A model generated the notes under the pieces. The model made no database searches. It had not been told where the DNA came from and saw nothing but the letters and a program-made list of their open reading frames with translations. 64,000 nucleotides of DNA from assembly GCF_039555535.1 (NCBI RefSeq), contig NZ_CP154630.1:2307001-2371000 (forward strand), read 5' to 3'. The position numbers were made by a program, and so were the translations under genes. Below, piece after piece: positions 1 through 10,152 of the stretch. The stretch comes from Stenotrophomonas maltophilia (GTDB lineage: Bacteria; Pseudomonadota; Gammaproteobacteria; Xanthomonadales; Xanthomonadaceae). The number at the start of each line of letters is the position of its first letter. Position 1 is the stretch's first letter.

Positions 1-2684
1 ACACGGTCATTGCTGACGTGCTCTCGGCCGATGACATCGGCGATCTGCCGGCGCCCTCGCTGGCCGACGCGATCGAAACCCTGACCGGCGCCGCTTCGAC
101 CCGCGACAAGACCGGGGCCTCGGAAATTTCCATCCGTGGCCTGGGCGCCTTCCTCAGCAGCACCAACTTCAACGGTCGCGAGATCACCAACGGCAGCGGC
201 GACCGCTCGGTGAACTTCAACATGTTCCCCGCCGAGCTGATCAATACGGTCGCCATCTACAAGACCTAGCGCGCCGACATCATCGAAGGCGGCGTGGCCG
301 GCACCATCGGCCTGGAAACGGTGCGCCCACTGGAGTACGGCAAGCGGGCGGCGCAGATCGATCTGCGTGGCAGCTGGGCCGAGTATGACAAGAAGTACCG
401 CGACGACGACGGCATCGGCTACCGCGGCACCGCCAGCTACATCGACCAGTTCGAATTCGGCAACGGACAGAAGCTGGGCATTTCGCTGGGTTTCCAGCGC
501 CTGGATGGTACTGATCCGGAAGAGAGCATCACCAGCGGTTCCACCTGGTATGCCTGCGATGGCACGCAGAACGTGGGCAATGCCAACTGCAATGAAGTGT
601 CCGCGCAGGCCATCGCCAACGGCGCGCCGTACTACCTGGTGCCAAGCAGCCGCATCTACCGGCTCAAGCAGGAGCGCAACGACCGCCAGAGCGAGTTCGC
701 CGCACTGCAGTGGCGGCCCAATGACGTGGTTGAAGTGAATCTCGACTTCGAACACACCGAGCGCAACTGGTACGAGAACCGCAGCGATCTGAGCCTGTCC
801 AACGCACGTCGCGGCATCACCCAGCGCGACGTGGACGCAGAGGGCATCGTGCGCCACCTGCATGGCAGCACCTCGATCGACTCCACCTCCAACCGCTACT
901 GGCGTGGCGAGGAATACACCGGGGGTGGCCTGAACCTGATCCTGCGACCGACCCCGGCCTGGGAGCTGTCCACCGATCTTTCGTACTCGCACACCAATCG
1001 CCTCGATAGCGAGCGCATGACCCGCCTGCGCGCGAACCAGCGCGACGTCAACAATGCCGCCGTGCCCGGCATCAGCAGTGGTGCCACCGGCTACGTGGAC
1101 TATGACTGGGACTGGCACGGCGAAGTGCCCAGTGTTGCGCTGGCGCCGAACTTCGACCCCACCAACTGGGACGCCTACACCGGGGCGGCGCGGGTGACCT
1201 CAAGCGCAACGGAGAACGACCACAGGATCAAGGCCGGCCGCTTCGATGCCAGTTTCATGCCCGAGTCCGGTTTCTTCAGCCGCATCAAGGGCGGCGTGCG
1301 CGCCAGCCAGGCCGACTACCGCCTGCGCGACAATACCCTGGTCACCGACTACGACCAGCGCGTGGCGGCCGACAAGGCGAAGATCATCGCCGCCAACCAG
1401 GCCTGCCGCGCACCGTTCCCCCAGGATGACTTCATGGATGCCGCCAGCGGCAACACGATCTCCTCGTGGGCGTACTTCGATCCGGACTGCCTGTACCAGT
1501 CGTTCCGCGGCAGCCTCGACAGCGGCCTGGATCCGGGTTTCCAGGATCCGAACAATGTCGACATCACCGAGAAGACACGCGCGCTCTATCTGATGGGTGA
1601 GTTCAGCAGCAGCCTGTTCGGCTTGCCGGTGACCGGCAACCTTGGCCTGCGCTGGGTCAAGACCGATGTTCGCTCCGAAGGCGTGCGTACCGGCCTGCGT
1701 ATCGAGGACAACGGTGACGGGACGATCCGCCTGCAACCCACCGGCGAGTACAGCACGCAGGTGTTCAAGGCGGGCAACGACAAGCTGCTGCCCAGCCTCA
1801 ACGCGGCTTTTGAACTGCGCCCGGACGTGTTGCTGCGGGTGGGTGCATATCGCGCGATGTCACGGCCGGATATCGCCGCGCTGGGTGCCGGGCGCACCAT
1901 CAACGTGAGCAGTGATGCCACCTACGGCAATCTGGCCGACGCGCTGGATGACATCAGCGCCAGTGGCAACCCGGCGGCACAGCCGCTGATGTCCTGGAAC
2001 GGCGACCTTTCCCTGGAGTGGTACCCGAACCCGGACACGATGCTGGCCGGCGCGGTGTACTGGAAGCAGTTCAACGGCGGCACCGCCATCGCGCTGGTGC
2101 CTGAAACCTACACCATCGACGGCCGGAGCGTGACCGTGCCGGTGCGGCAGCAGGTGACCACCGACGAGGACAGCACGCTGACCGGCTTCGAGCTGACCGC
2201 CACCCATCGACTGTCGTACCTGCTCAAGCCGTTCGACGGGCTGGGCTTCAAGGTCAGCTACAACTACGCCGATGCCGACTACCAGACCCAGGACTCGCGA
2301 CTGGGCGAGCAGCTGGCCAGTGACGGCACGATCATTCCGGCCATCGTGCCGCCGGCGGGTCTCAGCGGCTTCTCACGGCACGTGCTGTCCGGCTCGATCT
2401 ACTGGGACGTCGGGCGCTTCAACATCCAGGCCATCGGCAAGTTCCGCTCGCACTACTACCAGGACTTCACCGGCAACACCGCGCAGCAGAACCGCTACTA
2501 CGATGGCAACACCAGCGTGGACCTGCGCCTGCGCTACCGGGTGAACAAGCAGTTGTCGCTGTCGCTGGAGCTGATGAACCTGACCAACGAGCCGCGCGTG
2601 GCCTACCAGCCGCTTTATGGCAACTTCCGCGAAGTGGTGACCTACGGGCGGCGTGCGTATTTCGGTGTACGATACAAGTTCTGA
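1..2684 (+). pseudogene. TonB-dependent receptor (5' end outside window), interrupted by an in-frame TAG
   Basis: This is an outer-membrane TonB-dependent receptor of the Xanthomonas/Caulobacter type, a class that usually imports plant-derived carbohydrates. The plug domain reads from base 3 (motifs SIRGLG, NGREI, FNMFPAELI). The frame then meets TAG at 267-269, exactly where relatives read through KSQ-x-AD-x-x-EGG. The same frame resumes at once (RADIIEGGVAGTI) and runs through a complete beta-barrel to the terminal aromatic residue, VRYKF. Nothing else in the frame is damaged, so one C-to-T change in a CAG codon explains the break. A restart at the GTG at 294 would yield a barrel without plug or signal peptide, which should not function. 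The GntR regulator downstream suggests a carbohydrate locus. Recent inactivation and a base-call error cannot be told apart here. Confidence 0.85.
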
Positions 2685-2786
2685 ACAGGGCGGCGCGGCC
2701 AGTGGTCGCGCCGTCGCTCCAACCGGACCCTTGCCGGCCGCGGTGGCAGGGCAGGGACCCGGAAGGAATCGCCAAGGGTCAGCCGC

Positions 2787-3530
2787 ATGTCCGCCAACCG
2801 CCTTTACCAGACCATCGCTGCCAAGCTCCGCAAGCTGATCGAGGACGGCGAATTCCCGCCGGGCTCGCGCTTGCCAGGTGAGCGTGAGCTGGCCGAACGG
2901 TTCGGTGTCAGCCGGGTGACCATCCGCGAGGCTGAAATTGCCCTGGAGGCCCAGGGCTGGATCGCGATCCGCATTGGCTCGGGCGTGCATGTGAAGCCGC
3001 GCCCGACGCAGGTTCCGGGTGGACTGCCGGATGTCAGTGCGTTCGACCTTACCGCTGCGCGCGCGGTATTCGAGGCCGAGGCCGCCGCTCTGGCGGCAAG
3101 CAATCTGGATGATGCCGGCATTGCCGAGCTGCAGGCGCTGGCCGAAGCGCTGTGCCGTCGCGACCTGAGCGACGCGGAAGCCGGCGAGTACGACCGCCGT
3201 TTCCACCTGGCCATCGCACGGCTTTCCGGCAATCCGGTGGTGGAATTCTTCGTGCAGCAGATCTGGCGCATGCGCAGCGAACTGCCGCGGGTGACCGAGG
3301 TCTATGCCCGGGTCTGCCATGATGATGGCGCCAACCGCGCCGACGAGCACATGGCCATCTTCGAAGCATTGCGCGCGCGTGATCCGATGGCCGCACGCAA
3401 TGCCATGCGCCATCACTTCCAGCGCCTGTTCGAAGCCATGCTGCAGGCGACCGAAAGCCAGGCGCTGGAGGAGATCCGTCGCCGCACGCAGCAGGACCGC
3501 GAACGGTTCATGGCCACGACGCGGATCTGA
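2787..3530 (+). CDS. GntR-family transcriptional regulator, FadR/FCD subfamily
   Basis: A 247-residue regulator. Residues 6-69 form the GntR winged helix (LPGERELAERFGVSRVTIREA, quoted in part: SRVTIREAEIAL), and residues 85-210 form the all-helical FCD ligand domain. The metal-binding His/Asp pattern is partly visible around EYDRRFHLAIARLSGNP and in RNAMRHHF. FCD proteins bind small organic acids such as gluconate, hexuronates or lactate and release DNA on binding. The gene lies 102 bp downstream of the TonB receptor on the same strand, an arrangement typical of Xanthomonadaceae carbohydrate loci, so it probably controls that receptor and enzymes left of the window. The ligand cannot be named from sequence. 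The ATG at 2787 is the first plausible start before the winged helix. Confidence 0.9.
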   Translation: MSANRLYQTIAAKLRKLIEDGEFPPGSRLPGERELAERFGVSRVTIREAEIALEAQGWIAIRIGSGVHVKPRPTQVPGGLPDVSAFDLTAARAVFEAEAAALAASNLDDAGIAELQALAEALCRRDLSDAEAGEYDRRFHLAIARLSGNPVVEFFVQQIWRMRSELPRVTEVYARVCHDDGANRADEHMAIFEALRARDPMAARNAMRHHFQRLFEAMLQATESQALEEIRRRTQQDRERFMATTRI

Positions 3531-3708
3531 GTGCCGCGTTCAACACAATCGGCGCTGCGACCTTCAGCAGGGCAGATCGCGCTCGACGCCTGATGGATAT
3601 GAGAAATGGGCATGACTGCGGCGATGCCCAGCGTGTCCGCAATGCCTACACTGCCCCCGGGTCATACACGGCCCGTTGAGAAAGCTGCATACACACAAGG
3701 AGCAGGGT

Positions 3709-4200
3709 ATGAAGTTCTCGCTGTTGGGCGCGGCGCTGCCATTGGTGCTGGCACTGAGTGGAGTCCCCGGGGGAAGCGTCAATGCAGGACCGATCGCGGG
3801 CACCGCGACCGCCACTGTGGTTGCGAAGGCCACGTACGCGTCGGATTCGCTGGAGGCCGGCTACATCGTCGATTGGATCAAACGGAATTCGCCCGCCTAC
3901 GCGCCGGCGTTGCAGACGGGTGAACTGGCCATCTCGCACAGCTATCAGTCTGCTGGCAGTCTCAAGCTGGCCGGTGCGGCGGGCCCGCCTGTTCCATTGC
4001 CTGCGCGTGGCGTGGAGGGCGAGGTCATCTCGATCTCCAATACCTTGCCGAGCGGCGCTTCCGAGTCGTGGACATACCGGTGGTCGAGCGGGGCGTGGAA
4101 GCTGATCAAGTACAGCTTTGATGCATGCCAGGGCCCCGCCAGCATCGGTGCGAAGGGATCCGACACGGCGATCGCTGCAAAGGGACCCTGCATCGACTGA
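3709..4200 (+). CDS. secreted hypothetical protein
   Basis: A 163-residue protein of unknown function. The ATG at 3709 is chosen because AAGGAG lies just upstream and because it places a clean signal peptide (KFSLLGAALPLVLALSG, cleavage probably after SVNA) at the N-terminus. The upstream TTG at 3676 in the same frame would bury that signal. The mature part is polar, contains one SESWTYRWSSGAWKLIKYSF segment with several aromatics, and has two Cys residues near the C-terminus that could form a disulfide. I recognise no domain. It is monocistronic, with a strong hairpin at 4246-4281 behind it. Confidence 0.65.
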   Translation: MKFSLLGAALPLVLALSGVPGGSVNAGPIAGTATATVVAKATYASDSLEAGYIVDWIKRNSPAYAPALQTGELAISHSYQSAGSLKLAGAAGPPVPLPARGVEGEVISISNTLPSGASESWTYRWSSGAWKLIKYSFDACQGPASIGAKGSDTAIAAKGPCID

Positions 4201-4245
4201 GGGCGACCTGTGCTGGCAGAACAGCGCTGAGTCTGCTGCAGGAGA

Positions 4246-4281
4246 GTGGTGCCCCGGGAGATCATGGTCCCGGGGCGCCAC
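4246..4281. terminator. stem-loop between convergent genes
   Basis: GTGGTGCCCCGGGA pairs with TCCCGGGGCGCCAC (14-bp arms, one mismatch) around an 8-base loop. It lies between the end of the secreted hypothetical gene and the end of the acyl-CoA ligase gene, so it probably serves both as a terminator. There is no long T tract. Confidence 0.6.
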
Positions 4282-4327
4282 TTCATACCTTGCCGTGCGA
4301 ACATTGACCTCGGCGATCAGGCGGAGA

Positions 4328-5974
4328 TCACCCACGGCCCGAGTCAGTCGCTGGGTCATGCAACCCACGCAGCTTCTTCTTGTTGATCTTACCCACGCTG
4401 GTGCGCTCGATCGCATCCACGAAATTGACCCGCTCCGGAATCGCATAGCGTGAGATATCCCCGGCGCGGCTGCGTGCTGCGACCAGTTCGATGATCTCCG
4501 CTTCGGCCACATGTTTTCCCGGCTTCCTGACCACCAGCGGCAATGGCCGCTCACCCCATTTCGTATCGGCGATACCGATCACCGCGACCTCGCTGACTGC
4601 CGGGTGCAGCGCGATGATGTCTTCCAGCGCAAGCGAGGAGATCCACTCGCCGCCGGTCTTGATCACATCCTTGATGCGATCGGTGACACGCAGGTAGCCA
4701 CCTACGTCGATGTTGCCGATGTCTCCGGTGTGCAGGTAACCTCCCGCCCACAGCGTTGCCGAAGCCTCGGGATCGTGCAGGTAGCCCTGGGTCAGCCAAG
4801 GTGCACGCGCCACCACTTCGCCGGTGGCGACGCCATCGTGGACGACATCACCCATGTCCGGGTCGACGATGCGCAGATCCACCAGCGGCACCGGCAGCCC
4901 GGCCTTGGTCCGTAGTGACAGCACCTCATCGGCATCGGTCACGGTATCCACGTCGATCTGGGCGATGGTGAGCAACGGGCAGGTCTCGGACATGCCATAG
5001 CCGCCGAAGATGTCGATGCCCCGTGCCAATGCACGCTGCGCGAGCGCACGGGGCAGGGCGGCGCCGCCGATGATCACCTTCCAGCCCTGCAGATCGGCCT
5101 GCGCAGCGTCCGGGTGCTCCAGCAGCATGTGCAGGATGGTCGGCACGCAGTGCGAGAAGGTCACCTTCTCGCGGGCGATCAGTGCCAGCAGGTTGGCGGG
5201 GAGATAGCGGCCCGGGTAGACCTGCTTGATGCCCATCAGCGTGGCCACGTAGGGCAGGCCCCACGCGTGCACATGGAACATCGGGGTGATCGGCATGTAG
5301 ACGTCGTCGCGGTGCAGCCGTCCCTGGCTGGGCGCACTGCCGAGGGCAGCCATCCCCGCCAGTGAATGCAGGACCAGTTGCCGATGACTGAAGGAGACGC
5401 CCTTGGGCAAGCCGGTGGTGCCGGTGGTGTAGAACACTGTCGCGCGGGTGTTCTCGTCGAAATCAGGGTATTCACTGGCCGCTGCAGCGTCGCGCAGCCC
5501 GGCTTCGTACTCGGCGACGAAACCGGCTGGCAGCGGACCATGGGTATCTTCCATCAGGATGCGCGTGCGTAGATCGGGTAGCTGTCCGTCGATTCCATCC
5601 AACAGCGGCAGGAACTCGCGATTGACCAGCAGCACCCGTGCACCGCTGTGATTCAGTGTGTAGGCAATCTGCTCCGGTGCCAGGCGCACGTTCACCATCA
5701 TCAGCACCGCACCGATCATTGGTACCGCGAAGTAGGCTTCCAGGTAGCGGTTGCTGTCCCAGTCCATGACCGCCACCGTATCGCCATGCTTCACGCCCAG
5801 CGAGGTCAGCAGCCCCGCCAGCTGGCCGATGCGGGCATGCAGGGTGCGGTAGTCGTAGCGGACCGTATCGCCGTAGACGATCTCCTGCCCGGGGGACACC
5901 GCCAGGGGTGTCAGCAGCAGTTGCTTGATCAACAGCGGATAGGCAGCGGCATCGGTAGCGGGGGCGGATGGCAT
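4328..5974 (-). CDS. fatty-acid--CoA ligase (AMP-binding, medium/long chain)
   Basis: A 548-residue ANL-superfamily enzyme that activates a carboxylic acid with ATP and CoA. The P-loop motif YTTGTTGLPKG is at about residues 182-192, followed by GGYGMSET, the hinge motif YLHTGDIG...DRIKDVIKTGGEWISS, and the C-terminal catalytic lysine in SVGKINKKKL. The overall pattern resembles the medium-chain (AlkK-like) ligases rather than acetyl-CoA synthetase, which is longer. The start is set at 5974 because GAGGAA precedes it at good spacing; ATGs at 5995 and 6031 lack such a site. It is divergent from the NarL-type regulator gene across a 128-bp region holding the palindrome GTACCTAGGTAC. Substrate chain length is not readable from sequence. 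CrbS/CrbR-type systems elsewhere control acyl-CoA (acetyl-CoA) synthetase, so regulation by its neighbours is likely. Confidence 0.9.
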   Translation of the reverse strand: MPSAPATDAAAYPLLIKQLLLTPLAVSPGQEIVYGDTVRYDYRTLHARIGQLAGLLTSLGVKHGDTVAVMDWDSNRYLEAYFAVPMIGAVLMMVNVRLAPEQIAYTLNHSGARVLLVNREFLPLLDGIDGQLPDLRTRILMEDTHGPLPAGFVAEYEAGLRDAAAASEYPDFDENTRATVFYTTGTTGLPKGVSFSHRQLVLHSLAGMAALGSAPSQGRLHRDDVYMPITPMFHVHAWGLPYVATLMGIKQVYPGRYLPANLLALIAREKVTFSHCVPTILHMLLEHPDAAQADLQGWKVIIGGAALPRALAQRALARGIDIFGGYGMSETCPLLTIAQIDVDTVTDADEVLSLRTKAGLPVPLVDLRIVDPDMGDVVHDGVATGEVVARAPWLTQGYLHDPEASATLWAGGYLHTGDIGNIDVGGYLRVTDRIKDVIKTGGEWISSLALEDIIALHPAVSEVAVIGIADTKWGERPLPLVVRKPGKHVAEAEIIELVAARSRAGDISRYAIPERVNFVDAIERTSVGKINKKKLRGLHDPATDSGRG

Positions 5975-6050
5975 GAGGGTTCCTCGTGGCAGCATGTCGG
6001 TGGCCGGTCTTCTCCTGGCCACACTAGCCATCCCTCCCGCCCGTACCAGC

Positions 6051-6062
6051 GTACCTAGGTAC
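6051..6062. promoter_or_regulatory. candidate response-regulator operator, ACCTAGGT core
   Basis: GTACCTAGGTAC is a perfect 12-bp palindrome located 40 bp upstream of the NarL-type regulator ATG and about 75 bp upstream of the ligase start. The same ACCTAGGT core occurs in only one other place that I found in the window, the divergent promoter region at 13830-13843. NarL/LuxR-type dimers commonly bind such short palindromes. Assignment to the adjacent regulator is inference. Confidence 0.5.
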
Positions 6063-6102
6063 CTGTGCCCAGCCGCGGGCGATTTGCTAATCTCGCCTGG
6101 AC

Positions 6103-6777
6103 ATGCCGACCCTGCTCATCGCCGACGACCATCCCTTGTTCCGCGCGGCGCTGCATCGCGCGGCCGAAGAGGCGGTCGCCGACCTGCAGATCTGCGAAGC
6201 CGATTCGCTGGACAGCGTGCTCGATGCGCTTGAGGGGCAGTCGATCGACCTGATGCTGCTGGACCTGCACATGCCGGGCAACCACGGGCTTGCAGGCCTG
6301 GCGACCATTCGTGCGTTGCAGCCGGGGTTGGCGATCATCATCGTCTCGGCCAATGAGGAACCGCAGGTGATCCGGCGTGCCATCGACCTCGGTGCGGCCG
6401 GTTACCTGCCCAAGAGTTCGGGCCTGCACGAGCTGCAGGCAGCGCTGCAGTCGGTACTGGAGGGCGAACGCTGGATTCCGGCCCTGCTGCGGGAGCCAGT
6501 GGCGCGCGTGGCGCCGTTCAGCAGGGACGCCGACCTGGCCGCGCGCCTGGCCAGCCTTTCCGCGCACCAGTACAAGGTACTGGGCCTGGTGGCCGAAGGG
6601 CTGCTCAACAAGCAGATCGCGGACCGGCTCGGTGTGCAGCTGCGTACGGTCAAGGCACACATGACACGCATCATGGGGCGGCTGGGGGTGCGCAACCGCG
6701 CGCAGGCCATCCGCGTACTGCACGAAATGGGACTGGCCGATCCATCCCGGCAGATCGAAGAAGCGCCCGGGCCCTGA
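6103..6777 (+). CDS. NarL/LuxR-family DNA-binding response regulator (CrbR/ErdR-like)
   Basis: A 224-residue response regulator. The receiver domain spans residues 1-120, with the acidic pair D8-D9, the phospho-acceptor D54 in LLDLHMPG and the conserved K104 in YLPKSS. The LuxR-type helix-turn-helix is at about 150-210 (LSAHQYKVLGLVAEGLLNKQIADRLGV). It ends 4 bp from the stop of the convergent hybrid kinase gene with the symporter-like sensor, and is divergent from an acyl-CoA ligase gene. This set (NarL-type regulator, SSS-domain hybrid kinase, acyl-CoA ligase) matches the CrbR/CrbS (also called ErdR/MxtR) systems that control acetate and short-chain acid use in Vibrio and Pseudomonas. The pairing is inferred from family and position. 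The start is the only ATG before the receiver domain. Confidence 0.88.
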   Translation: MPTLLIADDHPLFRAALHRAAEEAVADLQICEADSLDSVLDALEGQSIDLMLLDLHMPGNHGLAGLATIRALQPGLAIIIVSANEEPQVIRRAIDLGAAGYLPKSSGLHELQAALQSVLEGERWIPALLREPVARVAPFSRDADLAARLASLSAHQYKVLGLVAEGLLNKQIADRLGVQLRTVKAHMTRIMGRLGVRNRAQAIRVLHEMGLADPSRQIEEAPGP

Positions 6778-6781
6778 TGGA

Positions 6782-9700
6782 TCAGGGCGTGGCCGCAGAG
6801 CTCGCGGACAGCAGGTGGTTGATCGCCCAGCGAAGTGCCAGCGGCTTGAACGGCTTGCTCAACAAAGAGAGCCCCGCGCCACGAACTGCATCGCGCGTCG
6901 CGCTGCCGGTGTCCGCACTGAGGATCACCGTCGGCCGCAGCCCATGCATGGCCGTCAGTCGCTTCCACAGCGCGACACCGGTATCGCCGTCATCCAGGTG
7001 ATAGTCGAACAACCACAGCGCGGCCTCATGTGCTGATGCTCCGATCACATCGGCGCCCGTTGCCGCAATGACATCACAGCCCCAGGAGTGCAGCAGCTGC
7101 TGCATCGCCTCCAGCGCAACCGGGTCGTTGTCCACCACCAGCACGCGGATGCCCTTGAGGGCGGTGCTGCCATTGGCCATGGTTCCGCCGCGCGGCGCTT
7201 CCGGCCGCGAAGCGCGTGTCACGCTGAGCGAGAAGGTCGAGCCGCGATCCGGCACGCTGCGCAGGTGCAGGGGGGCATGCAGCAGACCGGCAATACGGTG
7301 TGCGATGGTCAGGCCAAGCCCCAGGCCCTGGCCATTGCTGCGATCGATCCGATGGAATTCTTCGAAGACCACCGCCTGTTGCTCCGGTGCAATGCCGGGG
7401 CCGGTGTCATGCACGCCAATCGACAGCCTCCGGCCCTGGCGGCGCACCCCCAGCAACACGCCGCCACGGCGGGTGTAGCGGATGGCATTGGCCAGGAAGT
7501 TCTGAAGCACCCGGCGCAGCAACAGCGGATCGCTGTAAACCCAGGCGTGGCTTCGCACATAGCCGAACTGCAGGCCGCGGGCTGCCGCGAGCACGGCAAA
7601 CTCCTGTGCAAGCGGATCCAGCACGTTCGACACCGGGAACGGTCGCGGATCGGCCACCAGCCCACCGGCCTCCAGTCGAGAAATGTCCAGCAGGCCCGAC
7701 AGCAGGTCATCGGTGGAATCCAGCGCACCACGGATCTGGCGCAGGAAGCTGTCGAGGAACTCCGATTCGATGTGCTGCGACATCGCATCGGTCAGCAGCT
7801 GCGCGGCATGCAGGGGTTGGATCAGGTCGTGGCCCACGGCAGTCAGGAAGCGGGTTTTCGCCACGTTGGCGCGCTCGGCTTCCTGCACCGCCTGTTCCAG
7901 CCGTGCGGTGCGGTCCTGCACGCGGTGCTCGAGTGTTTCATTGCTGCGCTTGAGTGCATCTTCCGCCCGGCGGAACGCGGTGACATCGGTGAAGGTGGCC
8001 ACGTAGCCGCCACCCGGCATCGGGTTGCCGCGGATCTCGACGATGGTGTCGTCGGGGAAGATGCGCTCGGACAGGTGCGGCGTGCCGCGACGCATGTGGG
8101 CGACGCGGCGCTGCAGCGCTCTGTCGGACGTGTCGCCGGGGCCGTCGCCAATCTTCAGCTGGCCCAGTGCCCAGGCGGTGAGATCGACCACCGGGCGCCC
8201 CACCTGCAGCAGCTCCGGCGGGAACCTGAACAACGCGGCGTAGCGGCTGTTCCAGGCCACCAGCTGCAGCTGCGCATCGACCACGCTGATGCCCTGGCTC
8301 ATGTTTTCCAGCGCCGCCTCCAGTAGCCGCTGGTTGAAGCGCAGAACCTGCGTTGCCTCGCCCACCGCGCGGGTCACCGCATCCAGCGGCGCGGCGCCAC
8401 CCTCGCGTGCGGCTTCGACCAGCAGCCGCGCCATGCCCGCGCCCACCACGGCGGTCAGCTCGCGCTCGATGGCGATGACCCGGTCATCATCCAGCATCTG
8501 CCCGGCGTGGCCCTCCAGCAGCTGGCGCGCACGCTCCTGGCCGAGGAAGCGTCCGGCGGTCCTGCGCAGGGAAGCGGCAGCCACCGCATCCCGCCTCCGG
8601 GGCAGCGGCGGACGCACGGCGCGCGACACCAGGGCAACCGTCAGCAGATTGATCGCCAGGCTGGCGCCCATGCTGAGCGCGATATGGCCGGGTTGCACGC
8701 GCAGCGAAACCACGGCCAGCCAGTGCAGTCCGTCGGGACTGGCTGACGGTGTCGCGGCCGGGATCACCATCGGCAGCAATACCAGCCACAGCCAGGCCAG
8801 TGAACCCAGCACGATGCCGGCCATGATGGCCGGGGACGGCGTGCGTGGGCGGTACACGGCCAACAGCACCGCTGGTGCCAGCTGCGAGAGGGCGGTGAAG
8901 GACATCAGGCCGAAATCACTGAGTGCCTCGGTATCGCTCATCGCGCGGCTGTACAGCCACGCCATCAGGAACACGGCGAGGATGCCTGCACGTCGGAACG
9001 CCAGGACACGCGGGCGCAGGTCGGCATTGGCCACGCCGCCACCGATGCCGCCGAGCAGGTGCGACCCGAATCCATGGTTGCCAAGCATGATCGACAGGGT
9101 CAGCCCCGAGAGGATCATCATGCCGGTGGCCGCGCTCAGGCTGCCCAGGTAGGCCAGCAGTGCCAGCAGGTGACGACCGCCGGCCTGGGGCAGGGCCAGA
9201 ACATACAGGTCCGGAGATACCGATGCCGGCAGCTGTGCTGCACCGGCCAATGCCATCGGCACCGACGGCAGCCCGATCAACAGCAGGTAGACCGGGAACA
9301 TCCAGCGTGCCGTCTTCAGGTCCGAGGTCTGGCGAAGCTCGACCACGCCGACATGGAACTGGTGCGGCAGGGTGAATGCAGAGATGGCGCCCAGCGCAAC
9401 CATGGTGAGATAGTCCGGCACGATGGCCGGTGGCGGCAGTTGTGCCATCTTTTCCAGCAGCGGCGTGCCGGCCGCGTGCACCGACAGCGCGGCATACAGG
9501 CCGATGGCCAGCAGGGCGGTCAGCTTCAATACCGATTCCAGGCCCAGAGCGACCACGATGCCGCGGTTCGGTTCGGTGGCCGATGCCTTGCGGGCACCGA
9601 ACAGCAGGGTGAAGGCGGCCATCGTCAATGCGAACCAGAACGACATGTCCAGCTGCCAGCCGGCAGCTGTGAAACGATCACCCAACAGTGCGCCCAGCCC

Positions 9701-10117
9701 TTGGCTGACCGCTCTCAGCTGAAGTGCGATGTAGGGAATGATGCCGAGCAGCGCGACCAGGGTGATGGTGAAGCCAAGGCCGCGATCCGCACGCAGCCGT
9801 GCGACTACCAGGTCGGCGATGGTGGCACTGTTGTGCTGCCTGGCCAGTCGCCCCAGGCGGTGCAGGAACGGCAGGCCGAACGCGAAGATCAGCGCCATGC
9901 CAGCGAGGGTGGGTGGAATGGGGAAGCCCCATTGCAGCCCCTGCGATGCCGCGCCGTAGTATGTCCATGCGGTGCAGTGCACCGCCAGGGACAGTGCGTA
10001 GATGAGCGGCCATGCCTTCGAAAGCCGATGCCCCCGGCGCTCGCCCCACAGGGCCACGCCAAACAGCAGTGCGGTCCACGCAATGCAGGCCAGCAGCACG
10101 AAGGAGGGCGTCAACAT
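6782..10117 (-). CDS. hybrid sensor kinase with sodium/solute-symporter-like N-terminus (CrbS/MxtR-like)
   Basis: An 1111-residue inner-membrane hybrid kinase. Residues 1 to about 480 form a multi-pass SSS (SLC5-like) transporter domain, with hydrophobic segments starting at LLACIAWTALLFGVAL. A linker resembling the STAC domain follows at roughly 515-580. Then come a PAS domain (LEAALENMSQGISVVDAQ), a coiled linker, and a dimerisation/histidine domain with H763 in AVGHDLIQPLHA. The ATPase domain shows VLQNFLANAIRY, DTGPGIAP and GLGLGL, and a C-terminal receiver has D1038 in LFDYHLDD. SSS-fused kinases sense or move a solute and drive acyl-CoA synthetase expression through a NarL-type partner. 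The gene follows the TonB receptor, hydrolase and MaoC genes on the same strand with a 35-bp gap, so it is probably the last gene of that operon. It is convergent with the regulator gene. Confidence 0.92.
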   Translation of the reverse strand: MLTPSFVLLACIAWTALLFGVALWGERRGHRLSKAWPLIYALSLAVHCTAWTYYGAASQGLQWGFPIPPTLAGMALIFAFGLPFLHRLGRLARQHNSATIADLVVARLRADRGLGFTITLVALLGIIPYIALQLRAVSQGLGALLGDRFTAAGWQLDMSFWFALTMAAFTLLFGARKASATEPNRGIVVALGLESVLKLTALLAIGLYAALSVHAAGTPLLEKMAQLPPPAIVPDYLTMVALGAISAFTLPHQFHVGVVELRQTSDLKTARWMFPVYLLLIGLPSVPMALAGAAQLPASVSPDLYVLALPQAGGRHLLALLAYLGSLSAATGMMILSGLTLSIMLGNHGFGSHLLGGIGGGVANADLRPRVLAFRRAGILAVFLMAWLYSRAMSDTEALSDFGLMSFTALSQLAPAVLLAVYRPRTPSPAIMAGIVLGSLAWLWLVLLPMVIPAATPSASPDGLHWLAVVSLRVQPGHIALSMGASLAINLLTVALVSRAVRPPLPRRRDAVAAASLRRTAGRFLGQERARQLLEGHAGQMLDDDRVIAIERELTAVVGAGMARLLVEAAREGGAAPLDAVTRAVGEATQVLRFNQRLLEAALENMSQGISVVDAQLQLVAWNSRYAALFRFPPELLQVGRPVVDLTAWALGQLKIGDGPGDTSDRALQRRVAHMRRGTPHLSERIFPDDTIVEIRGNPMPGGGYVATFTDVTAFRRAEDALKRSNETLEHRVQDRTARLEQAVQEAERANVAKTRFLTAVGHDLIQPLHAAQLLTDAMSQHIESEFLDSFLRQIRGALDSTDDLLSGLLDISRLEAGGLVADPRPFPVSNVLDPLAQEFAVLAAARGLQFGYVRSHAWVYSDPLLLRRVLQNFLANAIRYTRRGGVLLGVRRQGRRLSIGVHDTGPGIAPEQQAVVFEEFHRIDRSNGQGLGLGLTIAHRIAGLLHAPLHLRSVPDRGSTFSLSVTRASRPEAPRGGTMANGSTALKGIRVLVVDNDPVALEAMQQLLHSWGCDVIAATGADVIGASAHEAALWLFDYHLDDGDTGVALWKRLTAMHGLRPTVILSADTGSATRDAVRGAGLSLLSKPFKPLALRWAINHLLSASSAATP

Positions 10118-10152
10118 CGCTCCAGTGTAGGCAGAAGCCGGGCGTGACGGCG

